A stretch of DNA of 64,000 nt, taken from Hymenobacter taeanensis. Its GTDB lineage: Bacteria > Bacteroidota > Bacteroidia > Cytophagales > Hymenobacteraceae. How positions within the stretch are numbered: position 1 is the first letter of the stretch; each line of letters begins with the position of its first letter. Positions 15,865 to 24,355 of this stretch are shown piece by piece. The DNA lies in NCBI RefSeq assembly GCF_013137895.1, contig NZ_CP053538.1, positions 371,501 through 435,500 of the forward strand, written 5' to 3'. The notes under the pieces are model-generated. The model had not been told where the DNA came from, searched no databases, and was given only the letters and a program-made list of their open reading frames with translations. The position numbers and the translations under genes are program-made.

Positions 15865-16812
15865 ATGGAACAAGACAACAGCCCCGAACCAAAGAACAAC
15901 AACAAATGGCTCCTGCTAATCGCCCTTGTCCTGCTCTTGGTCGGCATCAATGGCTTTCTGTTCTACATGAATCGGCAAAAGACGCAGCAGAATGAACAGC
16001 TGCAGTCAGAAGTCCAGGTGAAAGACACCAAACTGGAAGAACAGATCAAGCAGTACGAAGCACTCAAGGCTGATTTTGAGCGTCAGAGCCAGGAAGTGCA
16101 AGGCATGGGCCTTGCTAATGATTCTCTGGAAGCTAAACTAGCTCAGATTAATGCTGATTTGCTGAAGCTGCGCTCTTTCAAAGCCGGTAGCTTCAGCATT
16201 GCTGAACAGCGCCGTTTTAAGCAGCGCGCCGCCAATTTTGAGAATCAGCTTCGTAAAAAAGACGAAGAAATTGCCCAGTTGAAGGCTGATAACGAAGCCC
16301 TTTACACGGAAACCACCACCCTGAAAGAGCGACAGAATAAGCTCACCGACACTATTTCTACCGTGGTGCGCTCCAATCAAGAGCTTTCCGAGAAAGTATC
16401 TATTGCCTCGCGCCTGCAGGCCGAAAACATCCGGGTTGGGGTAGTTAACAGCCGCAACAAAGAGAAAGACGACGACGACAACGAGTTTAAAGCTAAGCGC
16501 GTGGAGAAGGTGAAAGTAACCTTCAACCTGGCTCGTAATGATGTTTCGCCGAAGGAAACCAAGCAGATCATGATGCGCCTGATTGAGCCCGATGGTGCGG
16601 CTCTTTACAACCTGAGCACCGGCGGCGGCACCTTCACCATTGATGGTTCTGAGGCCTTCTACACGGCCAAGCAGGATATTGTATACGATAACACCCGCCA
16701 GCCTGTGCAGTTTGTTTATGCCAAGGGAGCACCCTATAAAACGGGTCTTCACACGGTAGAACTGTATGAAGGTGGTGTGATGATCGGCAAGACTACTTTC
16801 ACTCTTAAGTAG
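15865..16812 (+). CDS. Membrane-anchored coiled-coil protein, function unknown
   Basis: Protein of 315 aa with a short acidic/Asn-rich N terminus and one membrane helix (about residues 14-34, WLLLIALVLLLVGINGFLF). A long charged heptad-type region (about 36-185) is rich in Gln, Glu, Lys and Leu (for example ENQLRKKDEEIAQLKADNEAL). A compact C-terminal beta-rich domain (about 205-315) begins KVKVTFNLARNDVSPKETKQIMMRLIEPDG. The topology suggests an envelope tether or scaffold, with the coiled coil and C-terminal domain outside the cytoplasm. I do not recognise a named family. It is a single gene with a good promoter and a strong terminator. Confidence 0.75.
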   Translation: MEQDNSPEPKNNNKWLLLIALVLLLVGINGFLFYMNRQKTQQNEQLQSEVQVKDTKLEEQIKQYEALKADFERQSQEVQGMGLANDSLEAKLAQINADLLKLRSFKAGSFSIAEQRRFKQRAANFENQLRKKDEEIAQLKADNEALYTETTTLKERQNKLTDTISTVVRSNQELSEKVSIASRLQAENIRVGVVNSRNKEKDDDDNEFKAKRVEKVKVTFNLARNDVSPKETKQIMMRLIEPDGAALYNLSTGGGTFTIDGSEAFYTAKQDIVYDNTRQPVQFVYAKGAPYKTGLHTVELYEGGVMIGKTTFTLK

Positions 16813-16820
16813 GCCTAGGC

Positions 16821-16882
16821 CACATACCAGCACATAAAGAAGGCCACCCAGTTGGGTGGCCTTCTTTATGTGCTGGTATGTG
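16821..16882. terminator. Bidirectional terminator with 30-bp perfect arms
   Basis: Arms at 16821-16850 and 16853-16882 are perfectly complementary over 30 bases with only two unpaired bases between them. The stem lies between the coiled-coil gene and cphA, which converge here. It is far longer than needed for a normal intrinsic terminator. Confidence 0.85.
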
Positions 16883-16888
16883 GGTAAT

Positions 16889-19525
16889 TTATACTGCTGC
16901 CTTCAGCTTGGCTTCATACGCTTCCAGCTTCTCAATAGTGGCTTGAATGTTCTCAGTGAACAGCACAATCACGGAGCCGGGCTGGGCCGTGTTCAGCACA
17001 TGATCAATGGCTTCCATCTCGTTTTCAATGTACGTGATGGGCAGCTCGGGGGCGTCAAGGCGCAGGCCCCGCATCATGATTTCCTTGAGCTGCTCGGCGG
17101 TTTTTCCGCGCAGGTCGCGGTCTTGGCGTAGCACCACTTCATCGAACATCTTACCGGCAATTCTAGCAAAGCCGAGTGTGTCTTCGTCGCGCCGGTCGCC
17201 AAGGCCAGAAACCACGCCAACCTTACGTGTGGCTTCCGTAGCATTCAGGAACTCCGCGAACTTCCCTACTCCGTGCGTATTGTGGGCGTAGTCGACTATG
17301 ACCTCAAAGTCGGGGAACTGGTAGGTGTTCATGCGGCCGGGCATCTTTGCCGCCGATGGCACGAAGGTGCGCAGAGCCAGCTTAATTTGCTCTTTATCGA
17401 ACCCATAGCAATAACAAGCCAACGCTGCCGCCAAGGAGTTCTCGATGTTGAAAGTAGCCCGCCCCCCGAACGTAATGGGGAAAGCAGTAGCGTGGTCGAT
17501 GCGGAGCTTATAGCTGTTCTTGTAGATGGTGATGTAACCTTCTTCATATACCGCAGCCAGGCCGCCATGCTCAATGTGCTCCCGAATGCGTGGGTTGTGC
17601 TCGTTCATGCTAAACAGGGCCACATTGCACTCTACCTTCTCGCGCATAGCATACACGAGGTCGTCGTCGGCGTTGAGCACCGCATACCCGTCTTTACGCA
17701 CCGTCCGCGGCAGTACGCCTTTTACAGTGGCCATTTCTTCCACGGTGTAAATGTCGCGGAGGCCTAGGTGGTCGGCGGCCACGTTTGTAACCACAGCCAC
17801 ATCGCAGGTATGAAAGCCCAACCCCGAGCGGAGCATGCCACCCCGGGCGGTTTCTAGCACCGCAAAGTTTACCGTGGGGTCTTTGAGCACAAACTCGGCG
17901 CTTTGCCCACCCGTGCAGTCGCCGCTTTGCAGCTGCACCCCCTGAATGTAGATACCGTTGGTGGTGGTATAGCCTACTTTATGGCCTGCCGCTGCTACCA
18001 CATGCGCAATCAATTGGGTAGTGGTGGTCTTGCCGTTAGTGCCCGTTACGGCCATAATGGGAATGCGAGCCGTGCTGCCGCGCGGGAAAAGCATATCCAC
18101 CACGGGTGCCGCCACGTTACGGGGTAGGCCCTCCGTCGGCGAAATGTGCATCCGGAAACCGGGGGCTGCGTTTACCTCAATTACCGCGCCCCGGGTTTCA
18201 TTTAGCGGCACGGCAATATCATTGGTCAGCAAGTCAATGCCACAGATATCGAGGCCAATGATACCGGCTACTCGCTCAGCTAGCAGCACGTTATAGGGGT
18301 GTACTAGGTCAGTTACATCGGTGGCAGTGCCGCCGGTGCTGATGTTGGCCGTACTCTTGAGGTACACTTCCTGGCCCTCTGGCAGTACTGAATCGAGCGT
18401 GAGATCATGCGTTTTCAGGATATCCAGGGTGTGTTGGTCGGCCTTGATGCTGGTTAGCACCTTCTCGTGGCCTACGCCCCGGCGCGGGTCCTTGTTTACT
18501 TCGTTGATCAGCTCCTGAATGGTGCTGGTACCGTTGCCTTTCACGGCCGCTGGCGTGCGCTTGGCCGCTGCAATGAGCTTCCCATCCACTACCAGCATCC
18601 GGTAGTCGTGGCCCTCAATAAAGCGTTCTACTATCACTGCCCGGGAGTATACCTGAGCCGCTTTCAACCCTTCTACCGCTCCTTCCCAGTCCCGAATGCA
18701 GATAGTAGCCCCTTTGCCATGGTTTCCATCCAGTGGCTTGGTCACAATGGGAAAACCCAACTCCTCAATGGCATCGCGCAGGCCATCCTCAGAGTACACC
18801 GTAGTACCACTCGGCACTGGCACCCCCGAGTCTCGGAGCATTGCCTTTGTTCGGTTCTTGTTACCAGCTACCTCCACCCCGGCGTGTGAGGTGTAGCTGG
18901 TGGTGGTAGCCCAAATGCGCTTCTGGTTAACCCCGTAGCCTAGCTGAATGATGTTGCTGTTCTTAAGCTGGATGTAGGGAATGTTACGCGAGGCTGCCTC
19001 CGATACAATGCTCCAGGTGCTGGGCCCAAAGAACTCCTCTTCCCGAATCTCGTGCAGCTCATCAACAATAGGCTTAATAGTCACTGAGCGCTGGTGGCAC
19101 AAATCGTCGATTACCTGTACGGCGGCCTCAGCGGCCATTCGGCCGGCCCGCTCCTCCTGGTAGGCAAACACCACAAACTCCACGCCCTCCTGGTGCGCCG
19201 GATACGACTTGCCCCAGTGCACGGGCATACCAGCCGTGCGCTGTAATGCCAGGGCTGTTTGCATAATTACGTGGCCTAGGGGCTCTCCATCGGTCAGCTG
19301 CTCCTGAGTGAGCGGCGGGTTCTTCTGCGCCGATTTGCCCGCATCCATAGGTTGGGGCTGCGCCAACTCCGGCAGCAAGCTTGGTAGTTGCTCCGCTAAT
19401 GCGGGAACTGTATTCGACCACGCGTCGGCCAAGTCCTGCATGTCGACTTTCATTACGATGAGCTTGAAATGCTTAACGGACCAGTAGCTGGGTCCGCGCA
19501 TCGTGCGGAGGTCAATAATCTTCAT
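16889..19525 (-). CDS. cphA: Cyanophycin synthetase
   Basis: ATP-dependent enzyme (878 aa) that polymerises aspartate and arginine into the storage polymer cyanophycin. The N terminus MKIIDLRTMRGPSYWSV is typical of CphA. The N domain is followed by an ATP-grasp module (about residues 215-480) with KPLDGNHGKGATICI and EVNAAPGFRMHISPTEG. A Mur-ligase module follows with Walker motif AVTGTNGKTTTTQLIAH (near residue 495), GGQSAEFVLKDPTVNFAVLETARGGMLRSGLGF and DYAHNTHG. The length matches cyanobacterial CphA1. No cyanophycinase or second cphA lies in the window. Without that partner, storage or a related Mur-like amide product cannot be told apart. Confidence 0.93.
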   Translation of the reverse strand: MKIIDLRTMRGPSYWSVKHFKLIVMKVDMQDLADAWSNTVPALAEQLPSLLPELAQPQPMDAGKSAQKNPPLTQEQLTDGEPLGHVIMQTALALQRTAGMPVHWGKSYPAHQEGVEFVVFAYQEERAGRMAAEAAVQVIDDLCHQRSVTIKPIVDELHEIREEEFFGPSTWSIVSEAASRNIPYIQLKNSNIIQLGYGVNQKRIWATTTSYTSHAGVEVAGNKNRTKAMLRDSGVPVPSGTTVYSEDGLRDAIEELGFPIVTKPLDGNHGKGATICIRDWEGAVEGLKAAQVYSRAVIVERFIEGHDYRMLVVDGKLIAAAKRTPAAVKGNGTSTIQELINEVNKDPRRGVGHEKVLTSIKADQHTLDILKTHDLTLDSVLPEGQEVYLKSTANISTGGTATDVTDLVHPYNVLLAERVAGIIGLDICGIDLLTNDIAVPLNETRGAVIEVNAAPGFRMHISPTEGLPRNVAAPVVDMLFPRGSTARIPIMAVTGTNGKTTTTQLIAHVVAAAGHKVGYTTTNGIYIQGVQLQSGDCTGGQSAEFVLKDPTVNFAVLETARGGMLRSGLGFHTCDVAVVTNVAADHLGLRDIYTVEEMATVKGVLPRTVRKDGYAVLNADDDLVYAMREKVECNVALFSMNEHNPRIREHIEHGGLAAVYEEGYITIYKNSYKLRIDHATAFPITFGGRATFNIENSLAAALACYCYGFDKEQIKLALRTFVPSAAKMPGRMNTYQFPDFEVIVDYAHNTHGVGKFAEFLNATEATRKVGVVSGLGDRRDEDTLGFARIAGKMFDEVVLRQDRDLRGKTAEQLKEIMMRGLRLDAPELPITYIENEMEAIDHVLNTAQPGSVIVLFTENIQATIEKLEAYEAKLKAAV

Positions 19526-19787
19526 GGATGATGAACGGGAAAGAGGTAGTTGCGTGCGCGCTCTTACGCAGAAATGGAATGTAGGGATAATACCGCAAGA
19601 AAGCCTTTTTCCCTCTGCTTTGGCTATTAAATGATACCCGGGTCATTCTCAGACCCCAAGGATTTGCAAAAGCATATCCCTTCCAGATAATTTTCCGTTT
19701 TAGGCGTCTCCTGTCGGTAAGAGCTATCTATACCAAATTAAGGAGGGCCAGGCCAGGCGTTGTGGGTGGGCAGGGCCCAAAACGCAA
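19526..19787. other. Gene-free interval upstream of cphA
   Basis: This stretch holds no supported gene. It is moderately AT-rich around 19600-19740 and may carry the cphA promoter, but I find no clear TAnnTTTG box on the minus strand. Confidence 0.4.
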
Positions 19788-19816
19788 AAACCCCGGTCGG
19801 GGCTAATCGACCGGGG
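19786..19816 (-). terminator. Terminator downstream of tRNA-Cys
   Basis: Arms CCCCGGTCG (19791-19799) and CGACCGGGG (19808-19816) are followed on the minus strand by a run of five T. It is 38 bases beyond the tRNA 3' end. Confidence 0.75.
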
Positions 19817-19853
19817 CACACAAAGCGTACTCAGAAAACAGGAATTGTAAGAG

Positions 19854-19924
19854 AGGTGACGAGCGGATTCGAACCGCTGTAGGAGGTTTTGCAGACCTCT
19901 ACCTAGCCACTCGGTCACGTCACC
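19854..19924 (-). tRNA. tRNA-Cys, anticodon GCA
   Basis: A 71-base cloverleaf on the minus strand. The acceptor stem GGTGACG pairs with CGTCACC, and the anticodon stem-loop GAGGTCTGCAAAACCTC carries GCA. The T arm contains GGTTCGAATCC. The discriminator base is U73, the identity base expected for tRNA-Cys. CCA is not encoded. It is a single tRNA gene, not part of a cluster. Confidence 0.95.
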
Positions 19925-19940
19925 AGTGGTTTTGAGGATG

Positions 19941-19972
19941 CAAACATACGCCTTAATCTGACTTTTGCCAAA
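19941..19972 (-). promoter_or_regulatory. Promoter of tRNA-Cys
   Basis: On the minus strand TTTG (19972-19969), a 20-base spacer and TATGTTTG (19948-19941) match the Bacteroidota -33/-7 consensus. The -7 box ends 17 bases before the mature tRNA 5' end, so the primary transcript would have a very short leader. Confidence 0.65.
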
Positions 19973-20215
19973 GCATAGGCCAGTTTTTCGCTTTGCCTAA
20001 CGGTAAGTAGTTGGGCATGTGCAGGAAATTTTGTGCGCTCTGGTAGCTCTACACGTTGGGTACTGGCCTAGCGGCCCTGAGAAACATTGGGTATTCAGGT
20101 TCCGGTGGCCTAGGCGGCTATCAATCTCTTTGGGCTTTCTGTATACGGAATATTTAGTACCCAGATAGCACTGAACTACGAGCCTATGCAGTAAGGCACC
20201 CTATAGGCTAGAAAA

Positions 20216-20246
20216 CAAAAAAGGCCCCGGATTTCTCCGGGGCCTT
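20216..20246 (-). terminator. Terminator of rpsA
   Basis: Arms AAGGCCCCGG (20221-20230) and CCGGGGCCTT (20237-20246) surround a 6-base loop; reading the minus strand the stem is followed by a T-rich run. It lies 24 bases beyond the rpsA stop. The roughly 290 bases between this and the tRNA promoter hold no gene I can support. Confidence 0.8.
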
Positions 20247-20269
20247 CCTTGCTAAAGAGCGAGAGAAGC

Positions 20270-22363
20270 TTAGGCTTTCTCGTCTTCTTTCTTGTCAGCA
20301 GCTTCGTCGTTGCCGAGAGCGTGCTTCACGCTATCAACTACGTCGCCGGCAACTTCCTTAGCTTTGTCCAGGATTTCGGAGTGCGAAGCAGCCTCTACTG
20401 CGTCACCTACTACTTCCTTGGCCTTGTCTAGGGCAGCCGAAGCAGCACCGGTTACGGCAGCCAGAATACCACCTTCAGCGGGAGCTTCTTCCGTGGCCGG
20501 AGCCTCAGCAGGAGCAGCCTTCGAAGAAAGCTTCTGCTCGCCAGCCTGACGCTCGCTACCCATCATCTTGTCGCGCAGGGCGGACAGAGCATCCAGGTCA
20601 CCGAGAGTAGACTTTTCAGCAGCTTGTGGCTTCTTCAGGTCGCTGATTTTGCCTTCGCCCTGTGCAGGAGCAGCAGCACCGCCGGCGGGCTTCTTCTTAG
20701 CGAACTTCGAGTTGCGGGAATCTTCTTCCTGCGCCTGGTTGAACACGGCAGTGTGCGACAGCACGATGCGACGGTCATCCTTCGAGAATTCAACTACGCG
20801 GAAGTCCAGCGATTCGCCGTTCTCAGCATTGCTGCCATCTTCCTTCACCAGCGACTTGGGGTACGCGAAGCCCTCGATGCCATAAGGCAACTCGAGCACT
20901 GCACCACGGTCGTTTTTCTCGGTGATGGTAGCCTTGTGCACCGAGCCAGGAGTGAATACCGTCTGGAACGTATCCCAGGGGTTTTCTTCCAGCTGCTTGT
21001 GGCCCAGGGCCAGACGACGGTTAGCAACATCCAGCTCCAGAACCACCACGTCCAGACGATCACCTACCTTCACTACTTCCGAAGGATGCTTGATCTTCTT
21101 GGTCCACGACAGGTCCGAAACGTGTACGAGGCCGTCCACACCTTCTTCCAGCTCAACGAACAGGCCGAAGTTGGTCAGGTTGCGCACCAGACCGTTGTGG
21201 TTGGTACCTACTGCGTACTTCGTAGCGAAGTCGCCGCGGGTCCATGGATCTTCGCTCAGTTGCTTGATGCCTAGGCTCATCTTGCGGTCTTCGCGGTCGA
21301 GGGTCAGGATCTGAGCCTCTACTACGTCGCCCTGCTTGATGAAGTCCTGCGGGTTACGCAGGTGCTGGCTCCAGCTCATTTCTGAAACGTGGATCAGGCC
21401 TTCTACGCCGGGGATGATTTCCATGAACGCGCCATAGTCGGCAACGTTCACGATGCGGCCTTTCACTTTCGAGCCTACGCCCATGTCGGCAGGCAGCGAA
21501 TCCCATGGGTGAGGAGTCAGCTGCTTCAGGCCGAGGCTGATACGCTTCTTGGCTTCGTCGAAGTCCAGAACTACGATGTTCAGCTTCTGGTCGAGCTGCA
21601 GTACTTCGCTCGGGTGAGCGATGCGGCCCCACGAGATGTCGGTGATGTGCAGCAGACCGTCTACGCCACCGAGGTCGATGAACACACCGAAGTTGGTCAT
21701 GTTCTTGATAACGCCCTCGAGGATCTGGCCTTTCTCCAGGTTGTTGAGGATGGCTTCGCGCTGCTTCTCGAGGTCTTTCTCGATCAGGACTTTGTGCGAA
21801 ACTACCACGTTGTCGAAAGCGGCGTTAATTTTCACCACTTTCACTTCCATGCGACGACCAACATAGATGTCGAAGTCACGGATAGGCTTCACATCAATCT
21901 GCGAGCCGGGCAGGAAGGCCTCAACGCCGTCCAGATCCATGATCAGACCACCTTTGGTACGACGCTTCACCACGCCTTCCAGCACGGTGTCGTTTTCCAG
22001 GGCGTCATAGATAGCCTTCCAAGCCTGCTTGATCTTCGCCTTCTTGCGCGACAGGATCAGCTGACCGTTAGCATCTTCTTGGTCTTCGATGAAAACCTCT
22101 ACCTGGTCACCGATTTTGAGGTCGGTCAGGTCGCGGAATTCAGTGATAGACACCAGACCATCGGATTTGAAGCCGATGTTCAGGATTACATCGCGGTCGG
22201 TGATGCCTACCACGGTGCCTTTTACTACTTCTTCTTCCTGTACCGTCGTGAGGGTCTCACCGTACATCTGTTCCATCTCGGCGCGCTGCTCAGCGGTGTA
22301 GTTACCACCGAAGCTGTTGGCTCCAACGTTGTCCCAGTCGAAGTTGTCTACTAACTCTGCCAT
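20270..22363 (-). CDS. rpsA: 30S ribosomal protein S1 with long C-terminal tail
   Basis: RNA-binding ribosomal protein (697 aa) that brings mRNA to the 30S subunit, important where Shine-Dalgarno sequences are weak or absent, as in Bacteroidota. Six S1/OB repeats can be followed: VVKGTVVGITDRDVILNIG, VLEGVVKRRTKGGLIMDL, ILEGVIKNMTNFGVFIDLGG, KVKGRIVNVADYGAFMEI, HNGLVRNLTNFGLFVELEEG and a diverged sixth (HKATITEKNDRGAVLELPYG). After about residue 560 the chain becomes low complexity, Ala/Glu/Lys-rich, with a repeated helix pattern (LDKAKEVVGDAVEAASH, LDKAKEVAGDVVDSVKH) not found in enterobacterial S1. ATG 22363 is the only sensible start. Confidence 0.96.
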   Translation of the reverse strand: MAELVDNFDWDNVGANSFGGNYTAEQRAEMEQMYGETLTTVQEEEVVKGTVVGITDRDVILNIGFKSDGLVSITEFRDLTDLKIGDQVEVFIEDQEDANGQLILSRKKAKIKQAWKAIYDALENDTVLEGVVKRRTKGGLIMDLDGVEAFLPGSQIDVKPIRDFDIYVGRRMEVKVVKINAAFDNVVVSHKVLIEKDLEKQREAILNNLEKGQILEGVIKNMTNFGVFIDLGGVDGLLHITDISWGRIAHPSEVLQLDQKLNIVVLDFDEAKKRISLGLKQLTPHPWDSLPADMGVGSKVKGRIVNVADYGAFMEIIPGVEGLIHVSEMSWSQHLRNPQDFIKQGDVVEAQILTLDREDRKMSLGIKQLSEDPWTRGDFATKYAVGTNHNGLVRNLTNFGLFVELEEGVDGLVHVSDLSWTKKIKHPSEVVKVGDRLDVVVLELDVANRRLALGHKQLEENPWDTFQTVFTPGSVHKATITEKNDRGAVLELPYGIEGFAYPKSLVKEDGSNAENGESLDFRVVEFSKDDRRIVLSHTAVFNQAQEEDSRNSKFAKKKPAGGAAAPAQGEGKISDLKKPQAAEKSTLGDLDALSALRDKMMGSERQAGEQKLSSKAAPAEAPATEEAPAEGGILAAVTGAASAALDKAKEVVGDAVEAASHSEILDKAKEVAGDVVDSVKHALGNDEAADKKEDEKA

Positions 22364-22472
22364 TAGTTTGCTTATAGCCCTGCTCTACACGTCCGGCTCA
22401 GGGCCAACTCCGGAACGCGTTTTTACTTGATACACAGCGCCAAAGCACCGGCCCGCCACCCTGGCGGGGGCG

Positions 22473-22480
22473 CAAAGATA
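22473..22480 (-). promoter_or_regulatory. Candidate -7 box for rpsA
   Basis: The minus strand reads TATCTTTG, a TAnnTTTG match 109 bases upstream of the rpsA ATG, leaving a long 5' leader. No good -33 element is visible. Confidence 0.4.
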
Positions 22481-22516
22481 CGGAAGTTTGAGGAGAAATA
22501 TCACACCGCACCCTCA

Positions 22517-22590
22517 TCACAACAATATCTTAAACAATTGCCATGTCACAAATAAGGCAATTGTTTCCTAGTGCTCCGTCACAACAATAT
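22517..22590. promoter_or_regulatory. Dyad flanked by direct repeats, possible operator
   Basis: AAACAATTGCC (22532-22542) and GGCAATTGTTT (22556-22566) form a perfect 11-bp inverted repeat. It is flanked by two identical copies of TCACAACAATAT at 22517-22528 and 22579-22590. The set lies in the divergent gap between rpsA and the cysteine-rich lipoprotein and ends 38 bases before that gene's ATG, a typical operator position. Confidence 0.45.
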
Positions 22591-22628
22591 TTACATTAGT
22601 ATATACAAGCTAACTCAAATTAAGCATC

Positions 22629-23537
22629 ATGAAAAGACTCTTTCTAGCCCTATCCATAGGATTGCTGGGTACAATCGGCTTCAATTCCTGTAATCACCCT
22701 GAACAAAACCCAAAACCACAATCTACTTTACAACAAGCGTATCCGGTCCCTACCATATTGCATGGAGCAACTCTAAATGGAATTGCTGTACCAGATGGCA
22801 CTAAAACAAGTGTCGAGAACAATGGCAAAACTGTTCGATTAATTTATCCAGCTGGAATACGCTTTGTTACTTCACAAGACTATGATACAGACCCAAGTGC
22901 TAATCTCCTCGATGACGGAGGAGGTTCTACTTACACCTGCACAGGTGCATGCACGAGTGGTTGTGATGTTTTTTATGTGCAAGGTTCTTTTGCTTGTAGC
23001 CAATGTTCAAATGGAAGTGCTTGTACTGGTAAAGCGTCTTTAACCGTTGAACCAGGTGGATTTATTGATACTCAAGCTGGAATTTCTTTCATTAGAGATA
23101 AAGCACAACTAAAAGAGTTGCGTTCCAAGAATATTCAATCTCCTAATGACTTGTTTCAGTTTAAGTACATACAGCGAGCTATGCGTGAACTCAACATAAA
23201 AGTTCATGGTGTAGCTGATCCAACCAAGCAAATTGCTAACCATCCGAATAACTATAAACATGTAGTAGTAAATATCTTTGGCGCTTTAGCGGATTATGCT
23301 GTTCCTAATACATACGTAATTAGCGAATCGAAGCGCCTAAGTACTTTGGGTGGCTCACTCAGCGCAAAATCTACCATACCCTCTTCTCCGAGCCAATATT
23401 TTCTGCTTGCTGATGAAGAGAGCGGTTTTAGCTGTAGTTGTTCCTCAGGGGGCAGTGGTTGCACCGCTGAGTCTGGCATAGGATACAAGAAATGTAATTC
23501 AGGTGCCTGTGTTTCCTGCTCCATGTCTGTGGGATAA
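22629..23537 (+). CDS. Cysteine-rich putative lipoprotein of unknown family, AT-rich gene
   Basis: Protein of 302 aa with a signal sequence (Lys-Arg, then hydrophobic 4-17) and a lipobox-like FNSC with Cys21. Two short cysteine clusters are visible: residues about 100-137 (CTGACTSGC then CSQCSNGSAC) and residues about 270-300 (CSCSSGGSGC then CNSGACVSC). The two clusters share a Cys-x-Cys or Cys-x4-Cys rhythm with Gly/Ser/Thr spacing, suggesting disulphide knots or metal sites. The middle region is ordinary soluble sequence without a motif I know. Codon usage is strongly A/T-ending, unlike all neighbours, which argues for recent acquisition. No function can be assigned. Confidence 0.7.
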   Translation: MKRLFLALSIGLLGTIGFNSCNHPEQNPKPQSTLQQAYPVPTILHGATLNGIAVPDGTKTSVENNGKTVRLIYPAGIRFVTSQDYDTDPSANLLDDGGGSTYTCTGACTSGCDVFYVQGSFACSQCSNGSACTGKASLTVEPGGFIDTQAGISFIRDKAQLKELRSKNIQSPNDLFQFKYIQRAMRELNIKVHGVADPTKQIANHPNNYKHVVVNIFGALADYAVPNTYVISESKRLSTLGGSLSAKSTIPSSPSQYFLLADEESGFSCSCSSGGSGCTAESGIGYKKCNSGACVSCSMSVG

Positions 23538-23538
23538 A

Positions 23539-23616
23539 TCTCGCATTAGTTAACATAAAAGGGCCGGCACTCATTGTTCTCTGAGTACCGGCCCTTTTAT
23601 GTTAACTAATGCGAGA
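23539..23616. terminator. Very long hairpin after the cysteine-rich lipoprotein gene
   Basis: The 35-base arms at 23539-23573 and 23582-23616 have one mismatch and an 8-base loop. The core is AAAAGGGCCGG with A and T runs on the two sides; the arms extend into AT-rich sequence (TAGTTAAC). It begins two bases after the stop codon. Confidence 0.85.
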
Positions 23617-23762
23617 CCATATATAACTGAATGAGTAGATACAGCGCCGCAAACATTATCATGTTTATACTTTATTATAAACTTATCATTTAATCTATCT
23701 GACCTATTCTCCGTATTGCCGATTATCCTCACCTCACCCATTGCCATTCAAACACCTGCTTC

Positions 23763-24284
23763 ATGACCCGATTAGAGATTATCAGAAAGACCAGCGTTGC
23801 CTACAAGGAAATCCTCAGCAAGATTGAAACCAGGAGAGCTACCTGGAAGAACGATACTCGGAACATGCTTTTGGAGCAGTTGAACGAGGTGCAGCGGGAA
23901 GTGAACCTGAATTGGTACGTGGATACTGATAATTATCTGGAGAATCGGGAGGTGATATTTCTGTCATTTAACTCCTCTCCCAGCGGTATCAAAACAGTGT
24001 TGCACGACGAGCAACAACATGAGACCGACTTCCGCCACTATGTAAAGAAAGGCGGCGCCCTGCTCTACTCCCAGCTATCCGACTCCAGGGTGTACGTGAC
24101 CATTCAGTATCCCGAGATTCTGGAACTCAAAGACTGCGGAGAGCCTAAGTACCTCGACAGCTTTGAACCGGAGGAGCTAACCGCCGACATCATCCTGCAT
24201 CATGTACAGGAGTTCCTGGAGGAAATGATCAACTGGGAGCAAAACGTACGAGACATTCCGGGATTCCGGGTTATTACTAACTAG
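23763..24284 (+). CDS. Hypothetical protein, 173 aa
   Basis: Soluble, acidic-and-basic mixed protein with no signal peptide or membrane segment. The first 60 residues look helical and charged (RLEIIRKTSVAYKEILSKIETRR, LLEQLNEVQREVNLNW). The middle is beta-like (VIFLSFNSSPSG, ALLYSQLSDSRVYVTIQYPEI) and the end is helical (ADIILHHVQEFLEEMINWEQN). I do not recognise the family. Codon use is closer to the GC-rich neighbours than to the AT-rich gene upstream. It has its own start after a 146-base gap and a strong terminator, so it is probably a single-gene unit. Confidence 0.65.
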   Translation: MTRLEIIRKTSVAYKEILSKIETRRATWKNDTRNMLLEQLNEVQREVNLNWYVDTDNYLENREVIFLSFNSSPSGIKTVLHDEQQHETDFRHYVKKGGALLYSQLSDSRVYVTIQYPEILELKDCGEPKYLDSFEPEELTADIILHHVQEFLEEMINWEQNVRDIPGFRVITN

Positions 24285-24297
24285 TCAGCCTATATAG

Positions 24298-24333
24298 AAA
24301 AGCCCCGCACTGTTAGCAGTGCGGGGCTTTTTC
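24298..24333. terminator. Bidirectional terminator
   Basis: Perfect 15-base arms AAAAGCCCCGCACTG (24298-24312) and complement (24317-24331) surround loop TTAG and are followed by T residues. It separates the convergent 173-aa gene and the desaturase gene. Confidence 0.85.
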
Positions 24334-24355
24334 ATTGCTAGTGGCCTAGCAGTTA

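Noticed and set aside
21389..22354. 321-codon plus-strand frame inside rpsA
   Set aside because: It is a shadow of the S1 repeats on the other strand; the sequence has no domain pattern.
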